From Nectonema munidae (taxonomy: Eukaryota > Nematomorpha > Nectonematoida > Nectonematidae), in contig JAUIRK010000235.1 in NCBI GenBank assembly GCA_030549495.1, forward strand, positions 62,001 through 126,000: a DNA stretch of 64,000 nt. Direction: 5' to 3'. Numbering within the stretch: the stretch's first letter is position 1; every line of letters starts with the position of its first letter. The translations under genes and the position numbers were made by a program. Under the pieces are notes generated by a model. The model had not been told where the DNA came from, made no database searches, and was given only the letters and a program-made list of their open reading frames with translations. Positions 51,801 to 52,470 of the stretch are shown here, in pieces.

Positions 51801-52470
51801 ATTTATTATTAAAGAAAAACTGTTTAAAAATTTCCATTCAATTCGACATGGACTTTGTTGAAGGGATGAAAGAAAAATGACACTTCGAAGCAAAGAGTGA
51901 TTAAAAGCTATCACTCTTTACCTCGTTAAGCTAATTTTCTACTCAATATTCTGTTTATCCGAATTCATATTTAAAAATTTTAACGTGTATAACAGGGTTT
52001 TGAGATCGGGACGAAGAAAAAACTTTAACACAACTGAAACTTTGGCTTATTCGACTTTCACGCAAAGAGATTTTATTCTATATTAGAGATGTAGTGAGTA
52101 CTTCATGTCTAGAAGCGACAGAATCGGCTCTTTTAGTACATCAAAAACGGGCCAGTCAGTAGACTCTCAACACCGGGGCATAATTGATCCGTTTCCAATA
52201 TTTTTCAGCAAGCAGAAAATTATTAAACTCTAGGTAGGAGAGAAATTGATTTTTGAAAAAGATAAAAAAAATGTTTTATCTTTGGAACTTAATTTACGAG
52301 GAAGGAATAAAGAAGTAAATGATAAGAATGGATTGACTACCTTTGGCGACGTCAAAACCTTCTTTGGCCATAACGTAGCGACACGCATCAAAGACGATAG
52401 TGGTAGAGTTGATATCAATGTCACGAATTGCACTCAACTCAGGAATAACTATTCTTAAATTGAGTCCCAT
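672..52470 (-). CDS. rhea: Talin gene, N-terminal 23 coding exons (partial, continues beyond left edge)
   Basis: Talin is a large cytoplasmic adaptor. Its FERM-like head binds and activates integrin beta tails, and its helical rod binds vinculin and actin at adhesions. Seen here: 23 exons on the minus strand, joined at 52470-52341, 51279-51179, 47498-47369, 45626-45474, 44952-44810, 42025-41898, 39978-39810, 34100-33843, 32353-32233, 32172-31859, 31023-30897, 29620-29382, 29086-28820, 18563-18462, 17447-17345, 17282-17140, 15707-15411, 13623-13510, 12324-12040, 9885-9625, 5093-4869, 4208-4092 and 881-672. Exon lengths sum to 4137 bases (1379 codons) with no internal stop and matching phases. 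Domain order is F0, F1, F2, F3, linker, then rod bundles to about R6. The reading frame is open at the last donor, so the C-terminal half lies outside the window. The assignment rests on recalled fly and vertebrate talin sequences and was not searched. Confidence 0.95.
882..4091. other. Talin intron between exons 22 and 23
   Basis: 3.2 kb of AT-rich sequence with only short open frames. No transposase, RT, tRNA-like head or TTAA-bounded element was recognised. Confidence 0.6.
4092..4208 (-). CDS. rhea: Talin exon 22: R6
   Basis: Reads AARNVSISLNHCINSLPGQS then DLDSAINVISESSAILQSP, matching VAKAVTQALNRCVSCLPGQRDVDNALRAV of human talin. The LPGQ-D-D motif is conserved. Acceptor TTGTTTAG, donor GTATCC, 39 codons, phase 0. 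It is too short to appear as a free-standing ORF, and it was placed from the gap between exons 21 and 23. Confidence 0.9.
4869..5093 (-). CDS. rhea: Talin exon 21: R5-R6, with an unusual Cys cluster
   Basis: Begins GNQSFSFTAAQSTL and ends AGVALDDLKNAKNHQNLAQ. It aligns with GNENYAGIARDVAGGLRSLAQAARG through EEAKKAAGHPGDPESQQRLAQ. The helix KCLSCLLDCVCFSCKSC carries six cysteines within 16 residues, where other talins mostly have Ala and Leu. Acceptor TTTCAG, donor GTCTCC, 75 codons, phase 0. Confidence 0.9.
5213..5640 (+). mobile_element. RTE-type LINE, 3' end fragment, interrupted
   Basis: The plus strand reads RLKDTNTEIVRKGSIRCLGD before 5309 and then, after a small TTAA element, NNESIIQASKFEVNGIRGKG with RTKLRWKF. 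This resembles the C-terminal tail of RTE-like reverse transcriptases (RWLGH...EVEGTRGRGRPRKTW). It ends in a TGATGATGAGAATGA-like tail, typical of RTE 3' ends. A shorter relative lies at 48676-49078. It is a 5'-truncated dead copy with several changes. Confidence 0.7.
5309..5426 (+). mobile_element. TTAA-flanked MITE, family 1 copy 1
   Basis: Bounded by TTAA at both ends, with imperfect inverted ends (TTAACCGGTTATCGAC at left, GGTCGTTAACGGGTTAA at right). It shares the internal run TCTGCTTTATACTAGATATC with the other family 1 copies. Such TTAA duplications are the hallmark of piggyBac-type elements. It sits inside an RTE tail. Confidence 0.8.
7617..9164 (+). mobile_element. Tigger/pogo-type DNA transposon, decayed
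   Basis: The N-terminal psq/CENP-B-like helix-turn-helix starts at 7619 with MSSKRKNFSFDFKLKGARET, then KVSDIAKKYQISHSLISRCV. The DDE catalytic region follows in broken frames: the first Asp in LNADETGIYY (about 8010), LNRLSLLLGTNMS (about 8100), DQCPANPKS (about 8320, second Asp) and ILQPMDDDIM (about 8400, third Asp), then a tail ORF at 8513-8788 (LYLLQQSWHSVSIEKIKNCF). Several stops and frameshifts separate these blocks, so it is inactive. The right end GTATGTGGACTG followed by TATATA fits a pogo CAGTCCAC terminus with a TA target. I could not find the matching left end. Confidence 0.85.
9625..9885 (-). CDS. rhea: Talin exon 20: R5
   Basis: Reads ASKACDPLKIKSLLSHMEEL and ends RVTYYAKVTGSYMAQLITSA plus AQ. 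It matches KAQEACGPLEMDSALSVVQNLEKDLQEVK and the following TKAVSSAIAQLLGEVAQ of human talin. Acceptor TTTATTTAG, donor GTAAAA, 87 codons, phase 0. Confidence 0.92.
9919..9975 (+). repeat. SINE family 3, head fragment
   Basis: GGCATGCTGGTTAGATCTC followed by AAGGATTTC matches, with a few changes, the head of the longer copy on the minus strand at 33415-33575 (GGCATGGTGGTTAGACCTC). The preceding TAGGGTAGAGCGCC looks like a pol III box A region. Confidence 0.55.
10355..10585. mobile_element. Possible non-autonomous hAT element
   Basis: The left part has CTTCTTCAACTCAGGCCCC and the right part, read in reverse, has GGTTCTTCAAC followed later by GAGGCCC. These imperfect inverted ends resemble hAT-type CAG..TTCTTCAACC termini. 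The inside is AT-rich with no transposase. No clear 8-bp target duplication was found. Confidence 0.4.
12040..12324 (-). CDS. rhea: Talin exon 19: R4-R5
   Basis: Starts KTKEIVQDLYACSSEMF and ends ASRILNLVISEVKVCTQT. The middle (SLVESMNQLNPIVSHVPCRK) corresponds to KMVAAAKASVPTIQDQASAMQ. Acceptor TTTCTTCAG, donor GTAAGA, 95 codons, phase 0. The ORF on this strand starts upstream of the acceptor at an intronic Met, which is not part of the protein. Confidence 0.9.
12325..13509. other. Talin intron between exons 18 and 19
   Basis: 1.2 kb of AT-rich sequence. Near 12800 the words CTACTGGTCCCCAAAGGG match the right end of the family 3 TTAA elements, so a decayed half-copy may be present. Nothing else was recognised. 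Confidence 0.45.
13510..13623 (-). CDS. rhea: Talin exon 18: R4
   Basis: Reads ILVWHAMNATNHAISVSYAA then ISYASDQSLTQKILHDCE, aligned with RLEHCSRQAAAAATQCISASQNAV...LLQDCK of fly talin. Acceptor TGATTTTAG, donor GTTTGT, 38 codons, phase 0. Confidence 0.88.
13992..14128 (+). mobile_element. TTAA-flanked MITE, family 1 copy 2
   Basis: Runs from TCAACCGGTTATCGACCA (the TTAA altered to TCAA) to TCGTTAGCGGGTTAA. The interior AAATCGTCTGCATTTTACG and GCATTAGATATCGTCTGATT is shared with the copies at 5309, 19153, 22706 and 39630. Confidence 0.8.
14350..14483 (+). mobile_element. TTAA-flanked MITE, family 2 copy 1
   Basis: Bounded by TTAACCCATAAGTACC and GGACTTAATGGGTTAA. The interior has ATCAGACGATATCTAAAAAA, then GATGAAATTACTTATG. 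The inverted copy at 31337-31474 shares the ends and interior. Family 2 shares the CAGACGATATCTA core with family 1. Confidence 0.75.
15173..15238 (+). repeat. Exact 66-bp duplication, copy 1
   Basis: These 66 bases, beginning TTCTAAGTAATATAAAAAAC, occur again without a mismatch at 16309-16374. The copies flank exon 17, one on each side. Confidence 0.9.
15411..15707 (-). CDS. rhea: Talin exon 17: R3-R4
   Basis: Begins TTSKLVLAIKGQAEKSNS and contains QRKLLTAAKTLANATSYLVE, matching SRKLLSAAKILADATAKMVEAAK of vertebrate talin. An insert of roughly ten residues around SITHQRQPHPNAH lengthens the loop after VAKGCASIPE. Ends KTNSLFQ at a GTTTGT donor. It has 99 codons, phase 0 on both sides. An overlapping ORF in another frame is a shadow. 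Confidence 0.95.
16309..16374 (+). repeat. Exact 66-bp duplication, copy 2
   Basis: Identical to 15173-15238 in the same orientation. Flanking sequence on either side does not match beyond the 66 bases, apart from A/T runs. Confidence 0.9.
16977..17106 (+). mobile_element. TTAA-flanked MITE, family 3 copy 1
   Basis: Begins TTAACACTTTGAGGACCA and ends GGTCCCCAAAGGATTAA. It has the same inverted ends as the copy at 48367-48490, and an altered form of the GGGACAC..GTGTCC core (ACACCTGTGTCAC). It ends about 33 bases from the exon 16 splice donor. Confidence 0.75.
17140..17282 (-). CDS. rhea: Talin exon 16: R3
   Basis: Reads GSMNGQDVMHVPSEEPVVER then INCAADNLVKI and ends EMIKQARVVAQ. The final EMIRQARHVGVATSQL-type motif identifies R3. 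Acceptor GGCTTTCAG, donor GTATTC, leaves in phase 0. A TTAA-flanked small element (16977-17106) lies about 33 bases inside the following intron. Confidence 0.92.
17345..17447 (-). CDS. rhea: Talin exon 15: R3 helix
   Basis: Reads QANESTNSEMIIDLESASER then VNLTLKKLLLEFNS, an amphipathic helix in the place of LLRGVGAAATAVTQALNELLQHVK. Identity is modest, and support comes from position, phase (0 in, 1 out), the TATTTTTTAG acceptor and the GTACAC donor. The next intron is only 62 bases. Confidence 0.85.
17448..18461. other. Talin intron between exons 14 and 15
   Basis: 1.0 kb of AT-rich sequence with an ATT run near 18105 followed by ATAAAGGT, a junction also seen near 5675. No element could be delimited. 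Confidence 0.5.
18462..18563 (-). CDS. rhea: Talin exon 14: R2-R3
   Basis: A short exon reading ILCPLAYNADCQDQIAKSAD then KVSSSVSTVCDYAI, matching VVAPTLHNAACREQLEAAARNVARAVNSLCEV in fly talin. Acceptor TTTATGCAG, consensus donor GTAAGT, 34 codons, phase 0. It follows the 10.3-kb intron, the longest in the window. Confidence 0.9.
19027..19115 (-). repeat. SINE family 2, partial copy
   Basis: Shares TTGCC..GTAA.CGCATCCAAG and ATCTTCCATAATGAGAC-like words with the copy at 43161-43290. On the minus strand GGTTCGCATCCCTC fits an altered pol III box B. It is partial and decayed. Confidence 0.5.
19153..19289 (+). mobile_element. TTAA-flanked MITE, family 1 copy 3
   Basis: Runs from TTAATCCCTTATCGACCA to GGTCGATAATGGGTTAA. 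The interior matches copy 2, including GACATATGTCAACCTAACAA and CATTAGATATCGTCTGATTA. Confidence 0.8.
19790..20110 (+). repeat. Decayed tandem repeat, about 120-bp unit, three copies
   Basis: The words TTATTAATTCAAATCAAGCA (19809), TTATTATTTCAAATCAAGCA (19931) and TTATTATATCAAATCATGCA (20050) recur at steps of about 120 bases. Each is followed by GGAGCAA/GAAGCAAA/GGATCAAA and later by ACC.CGTTGTCT before the next unit. Divergence is high, so the array is old. Confidence 0.7.
20745..21460 (+). repeat. Diverged direct duplication, about 450 bp apart
   Basis: The block 20770-21010 (CCTTTTGATT ... ACAAATTTTTAATGGATAAA ... CAAATTCAGTATAAAATTTG ... AAAATAGCTCATTTA) recurs in the same order at 21238-21440 (CTTTTGATTGCGAG ... 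ACAAATTTTTAATCAATAAA ... TAAATTCAGTATAAAATTTG ... GAAATAGCTAAATTTA). There are many substitutions and indels between the two. Confidence 0.7.
21525..21800 (+). repeat. Diverged direct repeat, about 170-bp step
   Basis: GAGTTTAGAAGAGTATATAT followed by CTAGGCTTGAAAACAAGATA (21525) matches GAGTTTAGAAAAGTATAAAT and CTAGGCGCTAAAACAAGATA (21696). Both are followed by AATATAA.TT.TCGAAAAATG and a GGTCATT word. A third relative of the GGTCATTTAATTTTAACTTG word occurs near 20202. Confidence 0.7.
22706..22833 (-). mobile_element. TTAA-flanked MITE, family 1 copy 4
   Basis: Reverse orientation to copies 1-3. It runs from TTAACCCGTTAACGACCA to GGTCGATAACCGGTTAA. The interior GCAGAAGATTTGTATTAAAA is shared with the copies at 5309 (reverse complement) and 39630. 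Confidence 0.82.
23905..23985 (+). mobile_element. Possible pogo/mariner-type terminal fragment
   Basis: GCGGGGGATCGGTTCCCAGA with CGTGGATGTGGAAAATCG recalls the G-rich ends of some Tigger/mariner MITEs (GGGATTGGTTCC...GCGGAT). No partner end was found. Confidence 0.3.
24183..24350 (+). pseudogene. hAT transposase C-terminal dimerisation fragment
   Basis: The plus strand reads FIFLARKVLAIPNSPSKSEQ then IFSLGTNFATNKGNIL and NAEKV, a stop, and LIIIHDNN. This is the hAT C-terminal pattern LARKYLAIPATSAASERVFS..GNIVTKKRNRLSPEKV..LVFLHKN. It is isolated, with no N-terminal part or ends recognised. Confidence 0.7.
27872..28019 (-). repeat. SINE family 1, copy A (tRNA-headed)
   Basis: On the minus strand it starts GGGGACGTGAGTAAGGTTGG (box A-like), has GTTCGACCCC (box B, altered) and ends GTACCTTTATC. 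It shares length and order with the copies at 35751 and 42141. Confidence 0.75.
28274..28335 (+). mobile_element. hAT-like terminal fragment
   Basis: CAGCGGTTCCCAGCCGCCGT then GCTGCGACACATAGG resembles the common hAT terminus CAGCGGTTCCCAAAC. The opposite end was not found. Confidence 0.4.
28820..29086 (-). CDS. rhea: Talin exon 13: R1-R2, vinculin-binding helices
   Basis: Starts QRENIEGTLVKLSDCSNDLL and ends IAAATACAMSTSQLVSACK. The closing helix is almost the VIAAATQCALSTSQLVACTK vinculin-binding site of vertebrate talin. NLIIKANCIASNC corresponds to the helix ALVLKAKSVAQ. The ORF extends rightward past the ACATTCAG acceptor at 29087, but that extension is hydrophobic intron. Donor GTTTTT, phase 0. 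Confidence 0.93.
29382..29620 (-). CDS. rhea: Talin exon 12: R1, first vinculin-binding helix
   Basis: Contains KLESALESLASASESVCHHI and SSEENALLDAARSLADATT. The ALLDAARSLADATTAMI stretch occupies the position of the R1 vinculin-binding helix (PLLQAAKGLAGAVSELL in human). Acceptor AAAATAG, donor GTAAGC; enters in phase 1 and leaves in phase 0. Confidence 0.9.
29621..30896. other. Talin intron between exons 11 and 12
   Basis: 1.3 kb. It contains a probable MULE-type fragment on the plus strand (30360-30650). The ORF at 29602-29823 (minus) spans the exon 12 boundary and shows no talin similarity beyond it. Confidence 0.5.
30360..30650 (+). pseudogene. Probable MULE-type transposase N-terminal fragment
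   Basis: In broken frames the plus strand reads AEISDILREILVGTLSNLSE, then LRRSITSKRHNDVAQLLVNG and NDTLNGEQFLLYE. The order recalls MULE/FLYWCH-associated transposases (..EVLSALPSKEALKRTIRRVR .. TLNGENFLLYD). Only this short part is present and it is frame-broken. Confidence 0.45.
30897..31023 (-). CDS. rhea: Talin exon 11: R1, divergent
   Basis: Reads ETPLSQEDGKKSSFSKSALY then TDVSSVYHSSSKIANICSL. It aligns weakly with the R1 stretch PPLGQD..KNKMDESKHEIHSQVDAI of human talin, mostly by pattern. Evidence for the exon is length (127 bases), phase 0 in and phase 1 out, an acceptor at CAAAAG and a good GTGAAT donor. This is among the least conserved of the exons. Confidence 0.75.
31024..31858. 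other. Talin intron between exons 10 and 11
   Basis: 0.8 kb containing one family 2 TTAA element (31337-31474). The ORF at 31723-32061 is a shadow frame of exon 10 running into the intron. Confidence 0.6.
31337..31474 (-). mobile_element. TTAA-flanked MITE, family 2 copy 2
   Basis: Runs from TTAACCCATTTACGGCAAAT to GCCTTAAATGGGTTAA. The interior ATAAGTAATTTCATCTTCGT is the reverse complement of the family 2 copy at 14350 (GATGAAATTACTTATG). The ends are nearly perfect inverted repeats. Confidence 0.82.
31859..32172 (-). CDS. rhea: Talin exon 10: linker and start of R1
   Basis: A Ser-rich, poorly conserved stretch beginning GEISSIALEGNLMSLSDKYQ and ending NRMPDKDDD. The second half (SAQKDLQNHVENCLQRVRFA) fits the first helix of rod bundle R1. 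Identity to other talins is low here, as is normal for the linker. The open frame, the TACCTAG acceptor, the GTATTT donor and the phase fit support it as an exon. Confidence 0.82.
32233..32353 (-). CDS. rhea: Talin exon 9: head-rod linker start
   Basis: Reads KKEREFSGIEGTESTSLLED then IVSPHRATIIEQNK. It aligns with the stretch DHFGIEGDEGSTMVEESVAPSKAT that follows F3 in fly talin. The linker is flexible and is the calpain-sensitive part in vertebrates (family knowledge). The intron to exon 8 contains a tRNA-headed SINE. Leaves in phase 1. Confidence 0.9.
32354..33842. other. Talin intron between exons 8 and 9
   Basis: 1.5 kb. It contains a short TA microsatellite near 32395, a (TTTAC)n run at 32712-32736, and a SINE family 3 copy (33415-33575) next to a CA run. 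Confidence 0.6.
33415..33575 (-). repeat. SINE family 3, longer copy (tRNA-headed)
   Basis: On the minus strand GGCGCATATGGCATGGTGGT then TAGACCTCAGGG forms a tRNA-like head with box A. CTAGTTCGATTTCC fits box B. The body, read on the plus strand, has GGGATGCTCTTCCTGACGTC, which recalls the conserved GATGCCCTTCCT body motif of some invertebrate SINEs (from memory). A CA microsatellite lies at its right-strand end. Confidence 0.6.
33843..34100 (-). CDS. rhea: Talin exon 8: F3 PTB-like domain
   Basis: Carries most of F3, the phosphotyrosine-binding-like subdomain that docks on the NPxY motif of integrin beta tails. It begins EKMKGKNKLVPRLLGVNKDS, contains KRWAASPNSFTLDFGDY, and ends IARLISGYIDIILKR. 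The Arg-Trp pair in KRWAAS corresponds to the integrin-contact Arg/Trp of vertebrate talin, so binding is probably kept. Acceptor CCCTTAG, donor GTAAGA, phase 0 on both sides. This is the most conserved exon in the window. Confidence 0.97.
35095..37765 (+). mobile_element. Non-LTR retrotransposon (LINE) with endonuclease and RT remnants
   Basis: Endonuclease blocks come first: INVLLITETWFSE (about 35117), MAGDFDLPFNDSDDSKCKDF (35421) and ISDYNFSDHKAITFF (about 35560), the latter two matching the GDFN and SDH motifs. RT blocks follow: GYFATIFKKSMITPIP (about 36545), ISTLPFLSKILERLVGQ (about 36625), YGVPQGSILDPFLFNL (about 36885) and the catalytic YADDIYFF (about 36985). A C-terminal block LKKLQVLQNTCVRV sits at about 37360. 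The 3' end has AATAAAGATTTCTTCTTCTT. It is broken by multiple stops and frameshifts and looks 5'-truncated. It belongs to the endonuclease-bearing LINE group (CR1/Jockey-like), clade unresolved. Confidence 0.85.
35751..35908 (+). repeat. SINE family 1, copy B, inserted in the LINE
   Basis: Starts at a GTGAGTTAGATCTCGTGAGG head, has box B GGGTTCGATCCC, then ATCAAGCCTACTTTCTCATA, and ends GGTAACTTTACCTTTA. It sits between the endonuclease and RT remnants of the LINE, so it arrived after the LINE. Confidence 0.75.
39630..39766 (-). mobile_element. TTAA-flanked MITE, family 1 copy 5 (best ends)
   Basis: Has nearly perfect inverted ends: TTAACCCGTTAACGACCA at left, TGGCCGTTAACGGGTTAA at right, with TTAA on both sides. 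The interior ATCAGACGATATCTAATGTA and GCAGAAGATTTGTATTAAA defines the family. No coding capacity. Confidence 0.85.
39810..39978 (-). CDS. rhea: Talin exon 7: F2 end to F3 start
   Basis: Reads ISDFMAKDYRKVKGFEKKIF then EEHKK, and ends LSTYGVTFFLVK. The closing TYGVTFFLVKEKM region is diagnostic of talin, and the last two residues of that motif come from exon 8. The acceptor AACTTAAG has only a modest pyrimidine tract, but it is the only position that keeps phase with exon 6. Donor GTAGGC, phase 0. Confidence 0.91.
39979..41897. other. Talin intron between exons 6 and 7
   Basis: 1.9 kb. A hAT-like end lies near 40905-40925 (GCAGGGATTGTGAACCTGCG on the minus strand). The ORFs at 39958-40197 and 41025-41252 have no recognised similarity. 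Confidence 0.5.
41898..42025 (-). CDS. rhea: Talin exon 6: F2
   Basis: Reads CRDAIINGTHPVTFQQACEF then AGMQCQIQFGDYNPAKHRPG, matching the F2 run ARDAILDGTHPV..KACEFAGIQVHIQFGDHN of fly talin. A Cys replaces the usual Ala at the junction. The acceptor is CTTTTAG. The donor is GTGATC, a weaker site. Leaves in phase 2. Confidence 0.92.
42141..42290 (-). repeat. SINE family 1, copy C (best preserved)
   Basis: On the minus strand it starts GGAGTCGTGAGTAAGGTTGG (box A region), has GGTCTTGGGTTCGATCCC (box B) and ends CACGGTACCTTTACC. The flanks ATTGATGA and TTTGATGA suggest a short, slightly altered target duplication. It is about 150 bp with no coding capacity. It is tRNA-derived by box A/B spacing, and the source tRNA is not determined. 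Confidence 0.82.
42690..42736 (+). repeat. Partial TTAA MITE, family 3
   Basis: TTGGGACACTGGTGTCC carries the palindromic core seen at 48385, and is followed by AAGTTAACGGGTTTAA. Only one end is recognisable. Confidence 0.45.
43161..43290 (-). repeat. SINE family 2 copy with tRNA-like head
   Basis: On the minus strand GATAACCTAGTCGTGGGAGC (box A-like) is followed by TGATCCAGTTGGTC and GGTTCGATTCCCGAAC (good box B). A partial relative lies at 19027-19115. It could be a tRNA pseudogene, but a repeated body argues for a SINE. Confidence 0.6.
44810..44952 (-). CDS. rhea: Talin exon 5: F1 end to F2 start
   Basis: Reads SWIDPVKSLRDQGVIENE and then YFFSDKNIDARDPIQLNLLF. The block FFSDQNIDSRDPVQLNLLYV is one of the most conserved stretches of the talin head. 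Acceptor TTTTAG, donor GTATAT; enters in phase 1 and leaves in phase 0. Confidence 0.95.
44953..45473. other. Talin intron between exons 4 and 5
   Basis: 520 bases, AT-rich, with no recognised element. The ORF at 45120-45398 is a shadow. Confidence 0.6.
45474..45626 (-). CDS. rhea: Talin exon 4: F1 including the F1 loop
   Basis: Begins GITNHEEYSLSLQDQQ and ends KMGQMKRKLNTDDN. The opening GITNHEEY motif is shared by fly and vertebrate talin. The middle, rich in K, D and T, corresponds to the flexible F1 loop that binds membrane lipids in vertebrate talin (family knowledge). The exon is bounded by TTTCAG and GTATTT, with phase 1 on both sides. Confidence 0.94.
45627..47368. other. Talin intron between exons 3 and 4
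   Basis: 1.7 kb of AT-rich sequence. I saw no exon, transposase or tRNA-like head in it. Confidence 0.55.
47369..47498 (-). CDS. rhea: Talin exon 3: F0-F1 boundary, start of F1
   Basis: Translates to DKVEFKKKSRILKVKTLDGS followed by VKTLLVDDSQPVSHIMITIC. The VKTLLVDDSQPV stretch is a near-universal F1 signature in talins. The acceptor is TTTTCATAG and the donor GTATTTT, leaving in phase 1. The intron to exon 2 (3.7 kb) contains a complete hAT element and an RTE tail. Confidence 0.94.
48367..48490 (+). mobile_element. TTAA-flanked MITE, family 3 copy 2 (best preserved)
   Basis: Bounded by TTAACCCTTTGAGGACCA and TGGTCTTCAAAGGGTTAA. Just inside the left end is a palindrome, GGGACACCAGTGTCCC. 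The CCCTTTG terminus next to a TTAA duplication fits piggyBac-type ends. 124 bp, no coding capacity. Confidence 0.85.
48676..49078 (+). mobile_element. RTE-type LINE, 3' end fragment
   Basis: Reads IRRMQTAEMRMIRMMCGKTL then LDKVPNKDLRKITDVE. After a frame change it reads KVKRGRPMKTWEDVKEDMKK then LKVEESKMRGRWKNRC. These are the C-terminal signatures of RTE-like RTs (RxAEMRMLRWMCG .. RGRPxxxW.D.VxxDM). The tail AAAGGATGATTATTTTC ends next to the hAT target duplication. It is 5'-truncated and frame-broken. Confidence 0.8.
49090..50923 (-). mobile_element. hAT DNA transposon, internally decayed, with 8-bp target duplication
   Basis: Both flanks carry CCTAGAAA (49082-49089 and 50924-50931), the 8-bp duplication typical of hAT. 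The left end is CAGGGCTGTAGCGAGAAGG. The right end, read in reverse, is GCTGTTGCCAGAA, with a few terminal bases lost. Minus-strand transposase remnants: IFCETRWVEK (about 50455), LMKRTTDCTF through RRCGRQTHRSN-like RCGRQTHRSNIEAVDAKEYF and FIPFLDNVIQQM (50310-49867), then TLLYVYQDINIDIESVVEMY near 49600. It is the zinc-finger/MYM-associated hAT type. Several stops are present and the N-terminal part is missing. Confidence 0.85.
49240..49362 (+). repeat. GC-rich hAT-type subterminal block
   Basis: CAGGCGCGGATCCAAGAATT, then GGGTCTGAGGGCCGCTTTGA and GGCAAAGCCCTGGTGGGGGC, resembles the GC-rich subterminal region of several hAT families (CAGGGGCGGATCCAGG). It could be the element's true 3' end nested within a larger copy, or a second hAT end. 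Unresolved. Confidence 0.45.
51179..51279 (-). CDS. rhea: Talin exon 2: second half of F0
   Basis: After a pyrimidine-rich TTTTTAG acceptor the exon reads VQDYGLFVPDQDDCKKGFWL and ends LEYYLLRDG at a GTATTT donor. It aligns with the F0 segment DYGLF...GVWLEPGRTLGYY of fly talin. It enters in phase 1 and leaves in phase 0, fitting exons 1 and 3. Confidence 0.93.
51280..52340. other. Talin intron between exons 1 and 2
   Basis: 1.06 kb. It contains one decayed family 1 TTAA element (51469-51601). Otherwise AT-rich. Confidence 0.6.
51469..51601 (-). mobile_element. TTAA-flanked MITE, family 1 copy 6 (decayed)
   Basis: Starts TTAACAACTCGGATAATAAT, contains ATCAGACGATATCTAATGCG and ATATTTGTATTAAAAGGAAT, and ends TGGTCATTGGCGTGTTAA. 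It is more diverged than the other copies. Confidence 0.7.
52341..52470 (-). CDS. rhea: Talin exon 1: start codon and first part of F0
   Basis: Opens with ATG at 52470 in an AAAATGG context and reads MGLNLRIVIPEL, then TTIVFDACRYV. The latter matches the conserved F0 stretch TTVFDACKVI of insect talin. Ends in phase 1 at a GTAGTC donor (52340). There is no in-frame stop just upstream, so a slightly earlier start cannot be excluded, but other talins also begin within a few residues of this point. Any untranslated leader exon further right was not identifiable. Confidence 0.88.

Noticed and set aside
52246-52458. 70-codon ORF on the plus strand
   Set aside because: Antisense shadow of talin exon 1.
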